From Megamerina dolium (taxonomy: Eukaryota; Arthropoda; Insecta; Diptera; Megamerinidae), in NCBI GenBank assembly GCA_963854835.1, contig OY978525.1:71289628-71353627 (forward strand): a stretch of 64,000 nucleotides of DNA, written 5' to 3'. The translations under genes were made by a program, and so were the position numbers. Under the pieces are notes generated by a model. The model made no database searches. It worked only from the letters and a program-made list of their open reading frames with translations, and had not been told where the DNA came from. Shown piece by piece: positions 10,965 through 22,646 of this stretch (positions within the stretch are counted from its first letter, which is position 1; each line of letters starts with the position of its first letter).

Positions 10965-13552
10965 GTCGTCTCAAGATATGCCACTGGAACGCCAACTTCT
11001 TAAACCAGTACCGTTTGGAGCTAATTTAATTCTTTGAAGCCAACCAGATCGACATAATGATGATATCTGAGACCCAATTCACTGACAAAAATTGCTACCG
11101 AATACCACATTACAAACTGTACACCACAAATCATCCGCATGGTAAGGCACGCGGAGGAACTGCCATATTGATAAAAAGCAGAATAAAACATCATGTTCTC
11201 GAAGATTTCAGTAGAGTCTACTTGCAAGCAACATCTATATATCTGGAAGAATACATCTCTAAACTAGTAATATCTGCAATATACTGTATTGTATAGATAC
11301 AGTAAACAAGATACAGTATTACCGAACAGCAATATAAAGAATTTTTCTCAACTCTTGGTAGCAAATTCTTGGTTGCTGGCGATTTCAACGCCAAACACAT
11401 TCACTGGGGCTTCCGCTTAATAACTCCTAAAGGCAGAAGACTATGTTCAATCATCACTAACCACGGCTACGATGTTATTTCAAATGGTCAACCGACATAT
11501 TGGCCGACGGACAAGAGGAAAATACCCGATCTCATCTGACCACTCACCCACGGTAATATCTATAAAATCACCAAGCCCCCAAGGCAATTGCGTTAGAAAG
11601 AAAATAGACTGGTTAAAATTCAAGAAATATATAAATTCCCATCTTCCTCTGAGTACTGTATTAAGAAATGGACACGATGTAGACTCAGCACTCGAAAAAT
11701 TCAACCAGCTGCTCTCATTAGCTCTCAGCTCAGCCACCTGCACAAAGGTATGCAAGCAATCAAACTATAGCCCATACACACCAGCCGACATTGAATTACT
11801 AGTAAGACAGAAAAGAAGACTCCGAAGACAATGGAAATAATTCAGATCACCGAATCTGAAAACACAGCTACAGTACTGCACTCGAAAGTTAAAGCAAGCC
11901 TTAAAAAATAAAAACAACAAAGAGTTAGAAGAGCACATAGCGAAATTAACACCTGGTGAAGCGTCAGACTACTCTTTGTGGAAATCAGCAAAAAAATCAA
12001 ATCGGCCAATTCTCACTGATTCCCCCATCCGTTTGAGTGACGGTAATTGGGCTAGAAGCAAATGTGGGAAGGGTTTGGCTTTTGTAAACCACCTAAAAAG
12101 TGTGTTTACACCCAATCCACCCTCTTCACAGTCCTCATTACCAAAATTAACTTCTCAACCTTGCTCAATAACACTCAAAATTAAAAAAAAGGACATATTC
12201 AAAGCAATTTATAAAGATTTAAACCCAAAAAAATCACCTGGTCCAGATAAAATTACCGGTAAAATTATAAAAGAGCTACCTCCGGCTTTAGTAATTCATC
12301 TCATGCACATTTTCAATGCTATCCTTCGTATTAAACACTATCCCAAATGCTGGAAAACTTCAAAAATTATTATGATAGCAAAACCAGGAAAAGATCCTAC
12401 AAAATTTGCATCGTACAGACCTATCAGCCTCCTGCCTCTACTCTAAAGTATTCGAAAGGCTACTTGTTATAAATATAACTCCATTATTAATCTCAACCAA
12501 CTGATTCCTCAATATCAGTTTGGATTTAGAAAACAGCACGGCACAATAGAGCAAGTCCACCGCATTGTAACTCTGATAAGGAACACTTTTGAAGAAAAAA
12601 AGTATTGCTCAGCTGTGTTTCTTGATATCACTCAAGCTTTCGATAAAGTATGGCACGATGGCCTTATTTACAAACTCAAACTATTACTGCCTGCAAATGT
12701 CTCCTCATTGCTTAGTAGCTACCTCACGAAAAGACAATTTCTAGTAAATCACAAGGATTACACAACAAATCCATTGGATATTCACGCTGGCGTTCCTCAA
12801 GGAGGCGTTTTGGGCCCCTTACTGTATCTCTTATACACTTCAGATATGCCCAACAATAACTATACATTCATATCGACTTTTGCTGATGATACGGCAATAT
12901 TGTGCTCTCGCTCTAACTCCATAGAAGCTACTAAACTCCTGCAGACTTATGTCGATTCTCTCGAAATCTGGCTAGCAAAATGGCGTATAAAAGTCAATGA
13001 ATCAAAGAGCGTACATGTAACCTTCACGCTAAGGCTAGATACATGTCCCCCAATTAAAATAAATGGGCAATCAGTTCCACAATGTTCCTAAACAAAGTAC
13101 TTGGGTATTCACCTCGACAGAAGGCTGACCTGAAAAATCACATAGAGGCAAAGAAAACTCAGATCAAGTTTAAAATTAATCAGTTATGGTGGCTGTTACA
13201 CAAAAGATCAAAGTTGAATCTTGAATACAAAGTGCTATTATATAAAGCAATCCTGAAGCCAATCTGGACTTATGGCATTCAGTTATGGGGCACCGCATCT
13301 CCCTCAAATATCGAAAAATTGCAGCAAATACAATCCAAGTGTCTGCGAATTATTGTAAACACACCTTGGTATATGAGGAACGTTAACATCCATCGAGATT
13401 TGAATGTACCCACAATTTCTGAGGAAGTTGCAAAGTCCTGCAGAAGCTACATTCAAAAATTACACAACCATCCGAATCCCCTTGCTAGGCAATTGTTGCT
13501 GAGCACGGGGCATCGACGATTAAAAAGAAAAGACACACTGAATATGCTGTGA
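10961..13552 (+). pseudogene. Jockey-type LINE ORF2 (endonuclease + reverse transcriptase)
   Basis: The start ATG 10961-10963 overlaps the ORF1 stop by the ATGA arrangement. The endonuclease begins MSRLKICHWNANFL, hits an in-frame stop (TAA near 11029), then shows MMISETQF and GDFNAKHIHWG. A frameshift lies near 11520, then the linker continues. The RT fingers appear at 12220-12440 (KSPGPDKITGKII, SYRPISLLP), and another frame break follows. The palm has FLDITQAFDKVWHDGL (12615 on), AGVPQGGVLGPLLYLLYTSDM and the catalytic FADDTAIL (about 12880). A frame change near 13100 precedes the thumb (QLWGTASPSNIEKLQQIQSKCLRII). Several independent lesions mark an old dead copy. Confidence 0.9.
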
Positions 13553-13700
13553 AATTGCCAAACCTCGCGACTCAACATATTGTGATGGAACATAGGGAAT
13601 ATCACATAATTTTAGTTAGTTTGTAAGATTTGAATACTTATTGCGAATTTCAACGTATATTAGAAAGATTCAATAAATTCTTAGTATTTAAAAAAAAAAT

Positions 13701-14639
13701 ATATTTAGTTACATCAACTTATAATATTTTTTTGAATTTTTCAATCATTAAAATAATCGAAAATTTGTTTAAAGTCCATTGTTTTTCTTTACAAATTTAA
13801 AAAAAAAAACTCATAATTTTGTACTAAACCAGAGGTTTAATAATTTTGACATATTTTGACACATAGTTATTTTGACAGTACCTAAACATGCTTTGGCATA
13901 TACCGTAAATTACATGAAAACAAATTTTATGAATGCCTTACTTGGTTAATTACACTATATATTTTTCTTTTCATTTTGTTTGACATTTTGTCATTTTCTC
14001 TCGCAGCTGAAGTATTGTGACGTCACATCTAGAAAAATCTTCTTTGATGGTCGCAATCTTCTTTTCTATTATTGTTGGTAAAAGCAAAAATGCAAGAACA
14101 TTATCAGTTGCTGCCAGACATTGTTGCTGTTTGGTTATTTTAAAATTCTTTTGGTGGCTCAAATATTTTACTACATTTACATATTTATTTTATTAAAATG
14201 TGATTATCACATTCATAATAGATCATGCAATTAAAAAAGAAAAATATATATATATAAAATGGCCAAAAATGATAAAATATGGTAAGTTTCAAGCTTTCTG
14301 TAGTAGTTGCGGTAGAAATGAGTGGTCGATTTACCACAATTGTAGGATAGTCCGAACACTGATTACTGATAATAAGAATAAATCGTGTCTCATATACCTG
14401 AAAAAAACGCCTCTCTCCTCCCCGTGTGTCTCTCGCTCACAAACAAAATGTATTTCATGCAAATGCTTTTGTGTCTAAAACAGGACCAATATATAAATTG
14501 AAGTGCGTGATCTGAAACTTTACACAAACTCATCAGGTTTGGGATCCTTAAACCACTTACGGAATATTTTGTAGGTGAATTCATATGGTGTTAATAGCTG
14601 ATTTGAGTTTTTTAAGAAGTTCTACTTCTATCACATGTA
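13701..14639. other. AT-rich stretch, nothing recognised
   Basis: Only short, low-complexity frames are present. A TGACGTCA word occurs near 14018. No repeat family could be assigned. Confidence 0.5.
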
Positions 14640-15670
14640 CGCTGTTACATGCGCAATTTTTTTTTATTTTTTATTTTTTTTTTTTTGCAATACGTTTTAT
14701 GTTTCGTCTCGAGTTTTAAATCGCAATGTTATGTACATTTGCTTCTCATGCTTTTGTACCTTTTTTTGTGTTGTGGCTTTGTTGAGCTATAAATTTTTGT
14801 GTGTAATTTTGTTTATTTGTAAAACACTTTTGCGTCATTTGTTAAAACTAAGGTATTATAATTTACAAACTGGAAATTTGTTCTACTTGCCTTTTATTGC
14901 TATTTCTATTATTTATGTTGGTCTGTTGCAAGGTAATTTCACGTGCTTCTAATAATTTGAGTGGTTTCCTTATGTAACCTATTTCTTCTTAATTTTTTAT
15001 TTGTTATGATAAAATCGAGGCTTTGTGAAAAAGAAACCTATATTTTATTGTTAGGGCTTATTTACAGTTTGTTAAAAAAAAAAATTAATAAAATTTGTTT
15101 TTCAAATGTGTTTTCTCCCTCTTTTTTTCTGACTTGTATATTTTTGTCTATGATTTTGTCTTTGTCCCCGTTGTTTGGGATATCTGCGTATCAATTCTTT
15201 TGGTGTAAAAGTTTTACTTAGTTATTATGGTACTTTTTCCCTTTTCGTCCGATTTGTATAGTCGTTATTACTGGACTGTTTATGATTTCTATTTAGTATG
15301 GTCTAGTCCAAATGGAACTAAATTTGTTTTTCCTCGATTGATTTGTTAATAAAACTTTTGCTCCTACTCTACAAATTATCAGGTTTATGTCCTTGTCACA
15401 CTACCTCGTCCTGTTTCCTTAGCATTTTCCTGGTGTTTCTTAAATAATTCGTTGTACAATGGTTTTTTTTAGTTTTCAGATTTGTTAGCATGTCGGTGTT
15501 AAACCCATTTAGTATGCTGAAAGGTATTCGTTTAGTTGTAGTATGTACAATATTGTTGTGAACATGCATTTCTGACGCCAACCACTGGTCCCAATTTCAA
15601 CCATCTTCCTTAACGAGGCTTTAAGATATTCCACTAAGGGTCTGCGACTTCTTAGGAAGGGCGGTTCTGG
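14640..15670 (-). mobile_element. Gypsy-A relic, antisense (integrase end and tail)
   Basis: On the minus strand, 15396-15670 translates to integrase sequence close to the Gypsy-A pol at the window start: MHVHNNIVHTTTKRIPFSIL matches MHVHNNTIHTSTKRTPFSVL. A further match to NKFSPIWTG lies near 15310-15340. T-rich sequence to 14640 carries reverse complements of the AAAGCATGAGAACG and GTACAAAA words of the Gypsy-A tail. Stops and frame changes are present. The upstream parts of pol and the LTRs are not seen. Confidence 0.75.
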
Positions 15671-15871
15671 AACAGAGGAGCAATGACGTCATCGGTTTGT
15701 ATCCAGGATATTTAATTAGGTTGTGGATGTGTGTTTTGAATAGTTTACTGTGTTGTGGGTAAGTGTCTTGGGTGAGAGCTTTCAAGTTTTGGTTTGATAT
15801 AAAACTTTAATTGTGGGTTGGTGCTGGGTTAAAAATTTATGAGAAGTGTTGATAAGAGGTTGTTGTGAGGA

Positions 15872-15879
15872 TATAAATA
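15872..15879 (+). promoter_or_regulatory. Candidate TATA box of the gene at 15956
   Basis: TATAAATA stands 77-84 bases before the ATG at 15956, a plausible distance for a short 5' UTR. A second candidate, TATAAAA, is at 15798-15804. A TGACGTCA word of the CRE/ATF type is at 15684-15691. Assignment rests on consensus and position only. Confidence 0.45.
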
Positions 15880-15955
15880 ATGGTGTGTTGAGTTAGTATG
15901 CTTTAATTGGAGTTGAGCTTTAACGATCGCGGTTGAAAGATCATAAACGCATAAA

Positions 15956-16546
15956 ATGAAAATCAAGCACAGATTTATATACTTTTTGATAGCGTTATCT
16001 CTTGATGTAATAAGTGGTAAATCTATACCAATAACTTTATCCGATGTACATGATAACAAAGGGAATTTGGAATTTTCGCTTAAACTTCCAAACGGTGATG
16101 TAGTAGAGATTGAAGTAAATTTTTAACTAATGAAGTCTTATAATGATGTAAATAAGACATATGTATTAACATTACTAACATCTCCATCCGATGAATCGGT
16201 CAAGACGACAGCACAAAATATGAAGCTGGATACGATGATAAGTATTGAAGCAATTGAAGCATTCAGGCAAGAATTAATAAGGAAAGAATTGGATATAGCT
16301 GGAATTATTGAGAGCCCAAATATATTTTATAGACATTTTCAGCTAGATTATGAAGATGTTCAAGTGAGGATTCGTTGCTCGTACGACAGTAATTATGATA
16401 AGCGTACGTTAAGTATAAATTATTATGAATATCACGAATTTGAAGAAAAACGAATTTTAAGTAATGGTGAAATTGAAAATATTACAACTGGCGATGTAGC
16501 TGTTGAGCTAGATTATGAAGTCATCAATATTAAAAATTATAGATAA
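15956..16546 (+). CDS. Unrecognised small secreted-protein frame with one in-frame TAA
   Basis: I do not recognise this gene. ATG 15956 opens a frame whose first 20 or so residues (MKIKHRFIYFLIALSLDVIS) look like a signal peptide: a basic start, a hydrophobic core and small residues before a likely cut near SG-K. The frame meets TAA at 16124-16126 after 56 codons. It continues in the same register as CTA ATG and runs another 138 codons to TAA 16544-16546. The downstream part is acidic, mostly hydrophilic, with a single Cys and an NYYEYHEFEEKR segment. No transmembrane segment or known domain is evident. TATA candidates lie upstream and AATAAA at 16598. It is intronless with no mobile-element motifs. 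The internal stop may be read through, be a disabling mutation, or separate two frames. Confidence 0.5.
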
Positions 16547-16597
16547 ACTTTTCAAAAGGATTTATCTTAAATGGTGAAATGTTTATATATGTATGTA

Positions 16598-16603
16598 AAT
16601 AAA
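16598..16603 (+). terminator. Poly(A) signal AATAAA
   Basis: AATAAA lies 52 bases after the stop codon at 16544-16546, with a T-rich stretch at about 16614-16621 as a possible downstream element. It fits a short 3' UTR for the secreted-protein frame. Confidence 0.5.
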
Positions 16604-16672
16604 GCCAAAATAATTTTTTTAATAGTAATCATAAAAGCAATGTTTTTTCTTTATATGCTGTAATGACGTCAT

Positions 16673-17329
16673 ATCGTGAGAAAGCAGAAGTGGCGCTATG
16701 GTGTATTTATAATAGGTTGTGTTGATAAGTGTTTATAGTATAAAAGTTGTTGTTGGTGTTTAACGACCTATATAAACTAGTGTGTACATTCATATGTGTA
16801 TATGTATATATTAAGTAATATGATCATAGCTCACAGAATATCATAGTTTTTGTTGTCGATTCAACTTATAACATATCAAGTCTTTAGTTGTTGTTAAGTT
16901 TTGAATAGTAATCTTAAATATATTGTATGGATAAGGATCAATTTTCATTCATGCTCATACATGATTGCTTTATGATCAGAGATTGAATTTATTGTATAAA
17001 CAAAAGTATTTTTTCAGCTGTGTTGGAATTTATAAACAAAATAATTTTTTGAGTTTTCTTGTAAACAATCTAAAAAGAAGAGCTTAAGTCTTATTCAGGT
17101 AATTCAATAATATGGATTCTACGCCGCTATTAGATGAGCAATTTGGTAAAAATGAGAGAATTATTATATATTTTAGGGATTAGCCGAATCAGACCACTTA
17201 TATGGGTCCCTTTTCGTCCCTCAAATCGTGTGTTAATTATTTGTTCGGTTGCAGAATTCTTCTACTTCCTTCCTCATAATAACATCAGGCGTTATTTCAA
17301 GCATCTCTTTGTTTTGTCTTAATAGTTCC
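16673..17329. other. No gene recognised
   Basis: The first about 90 bases repeat features of the region upstream of 15956: TGACGTCA, a TAGGTTGTG word, GTTGATAAG and TATAAAA (about 16739), but no matching reading frame follows. The rest is AT-rich without a recognisable product. Confidence 0.45.
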
Positions 17330-18170
17330 TGTTTGGTGGCTGATGTGTAAAGTTTTTGCCCACTTTTTCATTGTTTCATTTAGGAACGTTATTAAGATTG
17401 GATGTACTGTGTAAAACTTGAGTTTATATAGAAGCTAGGAGTGAAGTATGCTGTCAAACGCTTTGGCATAATCTGTGTAGCATGCATATAGGTTTCTTTT
17501 TTTTTATAGCTTGTTTCGTAATTACCGAGTCGACGATTAATTGCTCTTTACATCCCAATGTGTTTTTTCTGCATCCTTTTTGCTCTTCGTAAAATATATT
17601 GTTATTTTCGCAGTGTGTATTTAAAATGTTAGTTAAACAATATGTGATTAATTTGTAAAGCGATTTAGGGCAGGTTATTGGTCTGTATTTTGCTACACAT
17701 TGAGCATTTTCCTGTTTTCGTTTTGGAAACGGTATTCCATGACAGAAGGCGTTGTGTATCATAGATGGTTCTTCAAATAGCTTTATTAATTATTTGGATC
17801 ATGGTTGCATGTAATAAGGTGAATTTTTTTAGCCAAAATTGTGTATTCTATCTTCACCGGGAAACTTCCAATTATGTAGTTTTGCAATTTGCGTTTTAAA
17901 TGTCTCAGTTGTTATTTGAAACTATGTCATTAGCTGGATGTTAGATGCTTATTCTATTACTGGTATAAAGGTCGCTTGGGTGTTATGCGACTGGCTGCTA
18001 CTCCATATTTGCTCCCAGTATTGTTCTATTTCCTGTTTCTCTGGTGAACTATTGGTAGCTGGTATGTTATGGTTATTATTTAGAGATTTATAGAGCTTTT
18101 TATTTGTATTGAATTTGTTGTTATCTATTTTTATGTTATTGCTTTTCTTGTATCTCCGGAGTCTATAAAT
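17330..18170 (-). pseudogene. Non-LTR retrotransposon reverse-transcriptase relic
   Basis: Minus-strand translation gives consecutive RT blocks. First is a HN...A/W-rich linker, then a decayed NWKSPGPD-like motif (NWKFPGEDRIHN). Next come KYRPITCPKSLYKLITYCL, EEQKGCRKNTLGCKEQLIVDSV and DYAKAFDSILHS. The LPF-type downstream blocks and the catalytic FADD are missing or unrecognisable. Stops and frame changes occur. The wording fits the R2-like group better than Jockey, but I cannot fix the clade. Confidence 0.7.
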
Positions 18171-19054
18171 TGGAATAGCCAGTTTTTGTTTTATGGTGTC
18201 TTTGTTATTATTACATTTATTATTACGTTATTACGAACGCGGTTACATTTTGGTCGTTATTTCACGCATTATCTTTTTTTCATAATTGCGCTCGAAATAA
18301 CGTTATTCCCTCATTGTTTTAATATATTTAAATACACAAAAAACTCATATAAAAAATATCGTAAAATTTCAAAAACACCCTAATAATCTAAAAAAAATCA
18401 TAAGAAACACATACTGACATATTGCATTTTCTTATTTTTCTGTCTTCGCGTATATGTGTGTCCGGATTGGGATATACTTTCTCTGTTTTCTTTTACCTTT
18501 ATGTTTTTTTTTTCTTTCTTCGCGAAATTGGGTTCTACCGAGAGCCAGTAAACGTCGCCACTCTAGTTATTTAATACCCTAAAATAATCCAATTAAAATA
18601 AATATAAACCCACACAAATATATTTGCAATATCAATGTTGGTTTTATTTCTATAACTCGGTCCCAAATTAAACATGACGTTTTTTCATTTTTATGATAAG
18701 TTTATACAATAGTGTAAAACTTTTTGTTGTTGGTCTCTACACCAAAGCGAATATTACGACACAACTTTGCAACCCATTCCGTTTGGTGTTGTAACTTATT
18801 AGTTGTTTCTCTTTACTTATTTTCTTTCTTCTTTGTGGTTTGAAAATGAACATAGCAGTATCTCACTCACAATTCATGGTGAAAAGCTTTTCTGACAGTA
18901 GACAAATAAAATTGTTCTGACAACTGCAAAAATGGAAGAAGGCAAGAAACAAACGTTAGTTTTATTAATTTTACATTTACAATGTTATTAAAAATATTAA
19001 TAATATTATGAATATAAATAATATATTTATAAGAATATAACACTCAAATAATAT
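18171..19054. other. AT-rich stretch, possible LTR relic
   Basis: No gene is recognised. On the minus strand, AATAAA-containing sequence at about 18600-18650 leads to AGAGTGGCGACGTTTACTGG near 18547-18566, which could be an LTR end followed by a tRNA-type primer site (TGGCGAC...). This is weak evidence for an antisense Gypsy LTR fragment. Confidence 0.3.
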
Positions 19055-19091
19055 TGTTACGTTTTTATTCTGTGAGCATTTAATTCTATTT
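19055..19091 (-). repeat. Gypsy-C LTR end fragment
   Basis: TGTTACGTTTTTATTCTGTG and the bases after it are the reverse complement of the last bases of the Gypsy-C LTR (compare 49165-49199). Only about 37 bases remain, joined directly to the truncated Gypsy-B LTR at a shared TTTGA. It probably marks a Gypsy-C insertion later lost by deletion or recombination. Confidence 0.7.
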
Positions 19092-19492
19092 GAAGTATAC
19101 ATAATTATTCTAAGATTGTATAGTTGTACCATGGAGACTATATTATATAACGTATTTTATAACGGGATTCAAAACGTATATAAAAGCCTGTGCGCAGTGT
19201 ATTGGATTTTTATTTCGTTTGTGATCGGCGGTGAGTGCAGTAACTATCCGTGCAGTGTGGACAGCGATGGCTGGCCGCTGCAGGATATTTATTGCTTGCA
19301 CATCTGTGATCGCAGTGTAGACAGCGATAGCTGGCCGCTGCGAAAACAAGTGGTGCATTTACTCACGCCCGATTACTTAAATTATCTGTTTTTTTAGTCT
19401 TTTTTTTACCGTACTTTAAATAAATCTACAAAAGGGAAAAAGTAAAACCAAAAAACGGAATTCCTCTTAAATACAAAAGTAGCGACTCTACA
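19092..19492 (+). repeat. Gypsy-B 5' LTR, 5'-truncated
   Basis: It ends ...GCGACTCTACA just before the primer site. It contains a promoter-like TATATAAAAG (about 19179), a 29-base direct repeat (19252-19280 and 19312-19340, GCAGTGT-GACAGCGAT-GCTGGCCGCTG, two mismatches) and AATAAA near 19419. The same arrangement occurs at 34990-35397. The U3 start is missing. Confidence 0.8.
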
Positions 19493-19494
19493 AC

Positions 19495-19505
19495 TGGCGC
19501 CCAAC
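19495..19505 (+). promoter_or_regulatory. Gypsy-B tRNA primer-binding site
   Basis: TGGCGCCCAAC starts two bases after the LTR and matches the complement of the 3' end of insect tRNA-Lys over 11 bases. It would prime minus-strand cDNA synthesis. Confidence 0.75.
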
Positions 19506-19561
19506 TTAGTGGCCAAAAATTTGTTTTCAAAATTCCATGAAAAAGCCCACGTATTAACGCA

Positions 19562-20215
19562 ATGGTGACACTTTCGACCGAGCAATTCCAAGAACTTTTA
19601 AAGTCTGTTATTAACAACAACGTGCGTGTTGGTACATTTAGCACATGCAATGTGCGTTACAACGGCGAAAGGAATCCATTGAAAGTTGAAGAATTCATAG
19701 CAGCAATATCGACATTTAAAATGGTGGAAAAAATTAATGACGCCGACGGAATAAACGGAATGCCAATGCTGCTCGAGGGTGACGCGGCGGAGTGGTGGCA
19801 TGGTACAAAGAGTAAAATATCTACGTTTACAGAAGTAATTTCCACACTCCGAGAAAGTTTCGCACCAGCAAAACCAGCATGGAAGATCTATGCCGAGATA
19901 ATGGAAGGGATGTAACATAAAGGCGAACCAACGGACACTTTTATCCGAAAAAAACGTGCATTATATGCGCAGCTATCCAACATACCAGCCGAAGCTGATC
20001 AAATAGTTATGTTGTTTGGTATGCTTAATGCAAATATTCGAGAAAGAGTGAGCCGTATTAAAGTTACGTCCTACGAACAACTCCTCAGCGATGCTCGTGA
20101 AATAGAGGTTTTCTTGTGTGAACGCGAAAAACCACAATAACAAATCACACGCTGCACATTTTGCCATAAGAAGGGGCACACACGTGAAACATGTTTAAAA
20201 AAAAAATAAAAGTTG
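19562..20215 (+). pseudogene. Gypsy-B gag
   Basis: The capsid-like frame starts MVTLSTEQFQELLKSV at 19562 and contains the retrotransposon gag core (AAISTFKMVE, LEGDAAEWWHGTKS, FTEVISTLRESFAPAKPAW). A TAA at 19913-19915 interrupts it. The same frame then continues (DTFIRKKRALYAQL...YEQLLSDAREIEVFL) to another stop, followed by a zinc knuckle CTFCHKKGHTRETC at about 20155-20195. A few Cys residues of a second knuckle-like segment (CYGCNTPGV) lie near 20280. It encodes the particle protein and is inactive in this copy. Confidence 0.8.
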
Positions 20216-20429
20216 GATGCCAATGAGCCAAATGCCGCCACGATCGCTGCCGTTATTGCTGCTAAGCCGAAATTTGCGTGCTACGGCTGCAATACACCTG
20301 GCGTGACGAGTGCTAATTATTCAATATGCAGCAAGAATAAAAAACCGTCTAGCGGAACTAGACGGCTATCTCCCATAAACGTTGGCGACAATATGCAAAA
20401 TCGTTATCGGTGGCCGCTGTATTAATATC

Positions 20430-22200
20430 CAGTTGATAATATTACCAGATGCTGCAACAACCGCACTTTACTCGCTGCAGATTTTCTCGAACAAGCTGGC
20501 ATTGTACTAAATATGGGACAAATATATTGGTATTTCGAAAACAGCTAAAACAGAAGTCGAAAAGATGATCGAAGCTGATATCGTCGCCGAAGGTGAGTCG
20601 CCGTGGGCATCCCCAGCTGTAATGGTGCCGAAGAAAGCTGGCGGAGTTCGTGTTTACATTGATTACATAAAACTTAATGCCATAACCGTTCCAGATATCC
20701 ACTGCCACGTATGGATGATCTTCTACTTGCAGCCAAAGGTACCAATTTTATGACTACATTGGACCTTCAAAGCGGTTATTATCAAATAAAAGTTAATAAT
20801 AATGACTCCTATAAAACTTGATTTATTACTCCATTTGGAACCTTTCTATTTAAAGGAATGTCATTCGGGCTACGCAATGCATTGGCAACGTTCCAACGTC
20901 TTATGGATCGTTTTAAAGCCTCTGTTTCGAAAGTCCAAATCCTGGTTTATCTCGATGATTTAATAGTATGTTCTCCTTTATTCTTAGAACATTTAAAAGA
21001 TCTCGATATTGTTATAAGAGTATAAATATATAATACTGCAAGAGTATAAATTGCGCGTAAATAATGGTAAAAGCAGATTTTGGTGTGAGGAAGTCAAATA
21101 TTTAGGACATATCCTTACCCTTATGGAATATGCCTTGATCAAGAGAAAATTTTCGCTATTAGCCAAAGAAAAGAACCGAAGAATGTAAAAGAACTTATAT
21201 CATTCATTCAAACATGTTCTTGGTATCGAAGATTTATAAATGGATACGCAGAGATCTCGAAACCATTAACTGAATTAACGAAGAAAAATGCGAAATGTGT
21301 CTGGACTATATAGCAGAAAGAGGCATTTGAGTCTCTTAAGCAAGCGTTAACGACTGCACCTATTTTAAAAAAGCGTAAGACAACATGCCCTTCTACATAA
21401 AAACTGATGCTAGTGCATATGTGCTGGGCGCAGCTTTACTGGGAGAGGATAATACAGAGCATCCAATCGAATATGCAAATCGATTATTGTCGGCAGCTGA
21501 AAGAAATTATTCGACCACGGAGCGTGAGGCCTTAGCTATCGTGCAAGCGTGTTCCTAATTTCGAGGTTATATCGAAGGAGCCGAAATAATTCTATTAACA
21601 GACCACCAACCATTGAAGTGGCTATTAACGATGAAATCCCCATCTGTACGTTTAGCTCGATGGTCGTTGCAAATTCAGCAATACAATTTCAAAATTAAAT
21701 ATAATCCGGGGAAAACTAATTCGCTGCCGATATGTTATATCGTCCGCCACGAGAATTAACACTGTAATGTGCCAAAGTACTGGTTTCTCCTCGGCATACC
21801 TAACTTTTGGAAGAGAGTTGCGCACTTTCGACGATGTACAACACGATGTCAAAGCTATTGTGGAATCCGAAAACTTTATTCCACAAATCACGCCTTATCT
21901 CCTAAAAATGCATGATGATTTGAAACGAGCAAATGAAACTGAACAGCGTATGCAGGACAAGAACAAGAAGTACTTTGAACAACATAGACGACCTCAAATT
22001 CGAAATTGGTACTGAAGTACTCGTAACTATCAATCATCAAAAAGCTTAACGTCAAAATCTGTTCTAAAACGAGATAGGCCATATGTTATTAAACGGAAAA
22101 TTGGTTCATCGTCATATGAAATTGCAGCAAAACAAAAACTGAATTTACCACTGGGCACATACCATGTATCATCCCTTACACAATAATAGCCAAGAGAAAG
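20430..22200 (+). pseudogene. Gypsy-B pol, heavily decayed
   Basis: Reverse-transcriptase blocks appear in shifting frames: KKAGGVRVYIDYIKLN (about 20625), TTLDLQSGYYQIKV (about 20756), GTFLFKGMSFGLRNALATFQ (about 20838) and the catalytic VYLDDLIV (about 20945). RNase H follows: KTDASAYVLGAALLG (about 21400), STTEREALAIV and TDHQPLKWLL (about 21600). Near 21765 the sequence jumps to the integrase C-terminal region (STGFSSAYLTFGRELRT, then the GPY-like end). The zinc domain and catalytic core of integrase are therefore deleted. Protease is not recognised. Confidence 0.8.
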
Positions 22201-22303
22201 CTCCAGCATGGGTACGACCTTTGCGAAGACGAGGAAGACCCAAAAAGCATTAAGGAGTATTGCCGTGCACTCGGGACGAGATCGTCACGTCAAAAGAGGA
22301 GGC

Positions 22304-22503
22304 TGTAGCAAACAAGCGTCACTTATTTACTTCATTGTCAAATGTATTTTTAAAGTTAAAGTTTTATTATGATGTGGCAATGCCATGAAATATGTAGTAG
22401 TCTATGGTATACTTATATACAGGTAGAGCAATTAGAAAAATGCTTATTCTCAATGTGTTTGTTTAGTTGAAAGAGATGCCGGTGGACTCCTGTCTTATAG
22501 CCT
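22304..22503 (+). repeat. Gypsy-B 3' LTR, first part
   Basis: It starts TGTAGCAAAC right after the purine tract AAAAGAGGAGGC (about 22292-22303). TGTAG mirrors the CTACA end of the 5' LTR. The segment from about 22464 (TTGAAAGAG-TGCCGGTGGAC) is shared with 34421 on. A Harbinger transposon then interrupts it, and the LTR resumes at about 25758. Confidence 0.65.
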
Positions 22504-22646
22504 AGACACGAACAAAATTAATTTGCATTAAGAAGCATAAATGCACATTAGAAATTCACAGTGACAGACGACAACTTTGTGCATTTATACATCTGATTTT
22601 GAAGTCTTGAAAAAAATCAAATTAAAATGGATAAAAGAAAAATTGA

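Larger units (their letters stand above)
9418..13700 (+). mobile_element. Jockey-type non-LTR retrotransposon, inactive
   Basis: Two overlapping frames in the order gag-like ORF1 and endonuclease/reverse-transcriptase ORF2 are followed by a short 3' UTR with AATAAA near 13672 and an A tract at about 13690-13700. ORF1 carries cysteine-histidine knuckles and ORF2 an apurinic-type endonuclease, as in the Jockey clade. The copy is dead: ORF1 is split by a SINE and by frame changes, and ORF2 has several stops and frameshifts. The 5' end is not sharply defined. Confidence 0.88.

Noticed and set aside
14635..15221. Two hydrophobic Phe/Leu/Tyr-rich plus-strand frames (105 and 86 codons)
   Set aside because: They result from T-rich DNA that is the reverse complement of the Gypsy-A tail.
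19116..19397. 93-codon frame inside Gypsy-B LTR
   Set aside because: Covers LTR promoter and direct repeats, is broken in the second LTR copy (stop near 35141) and has no domain.
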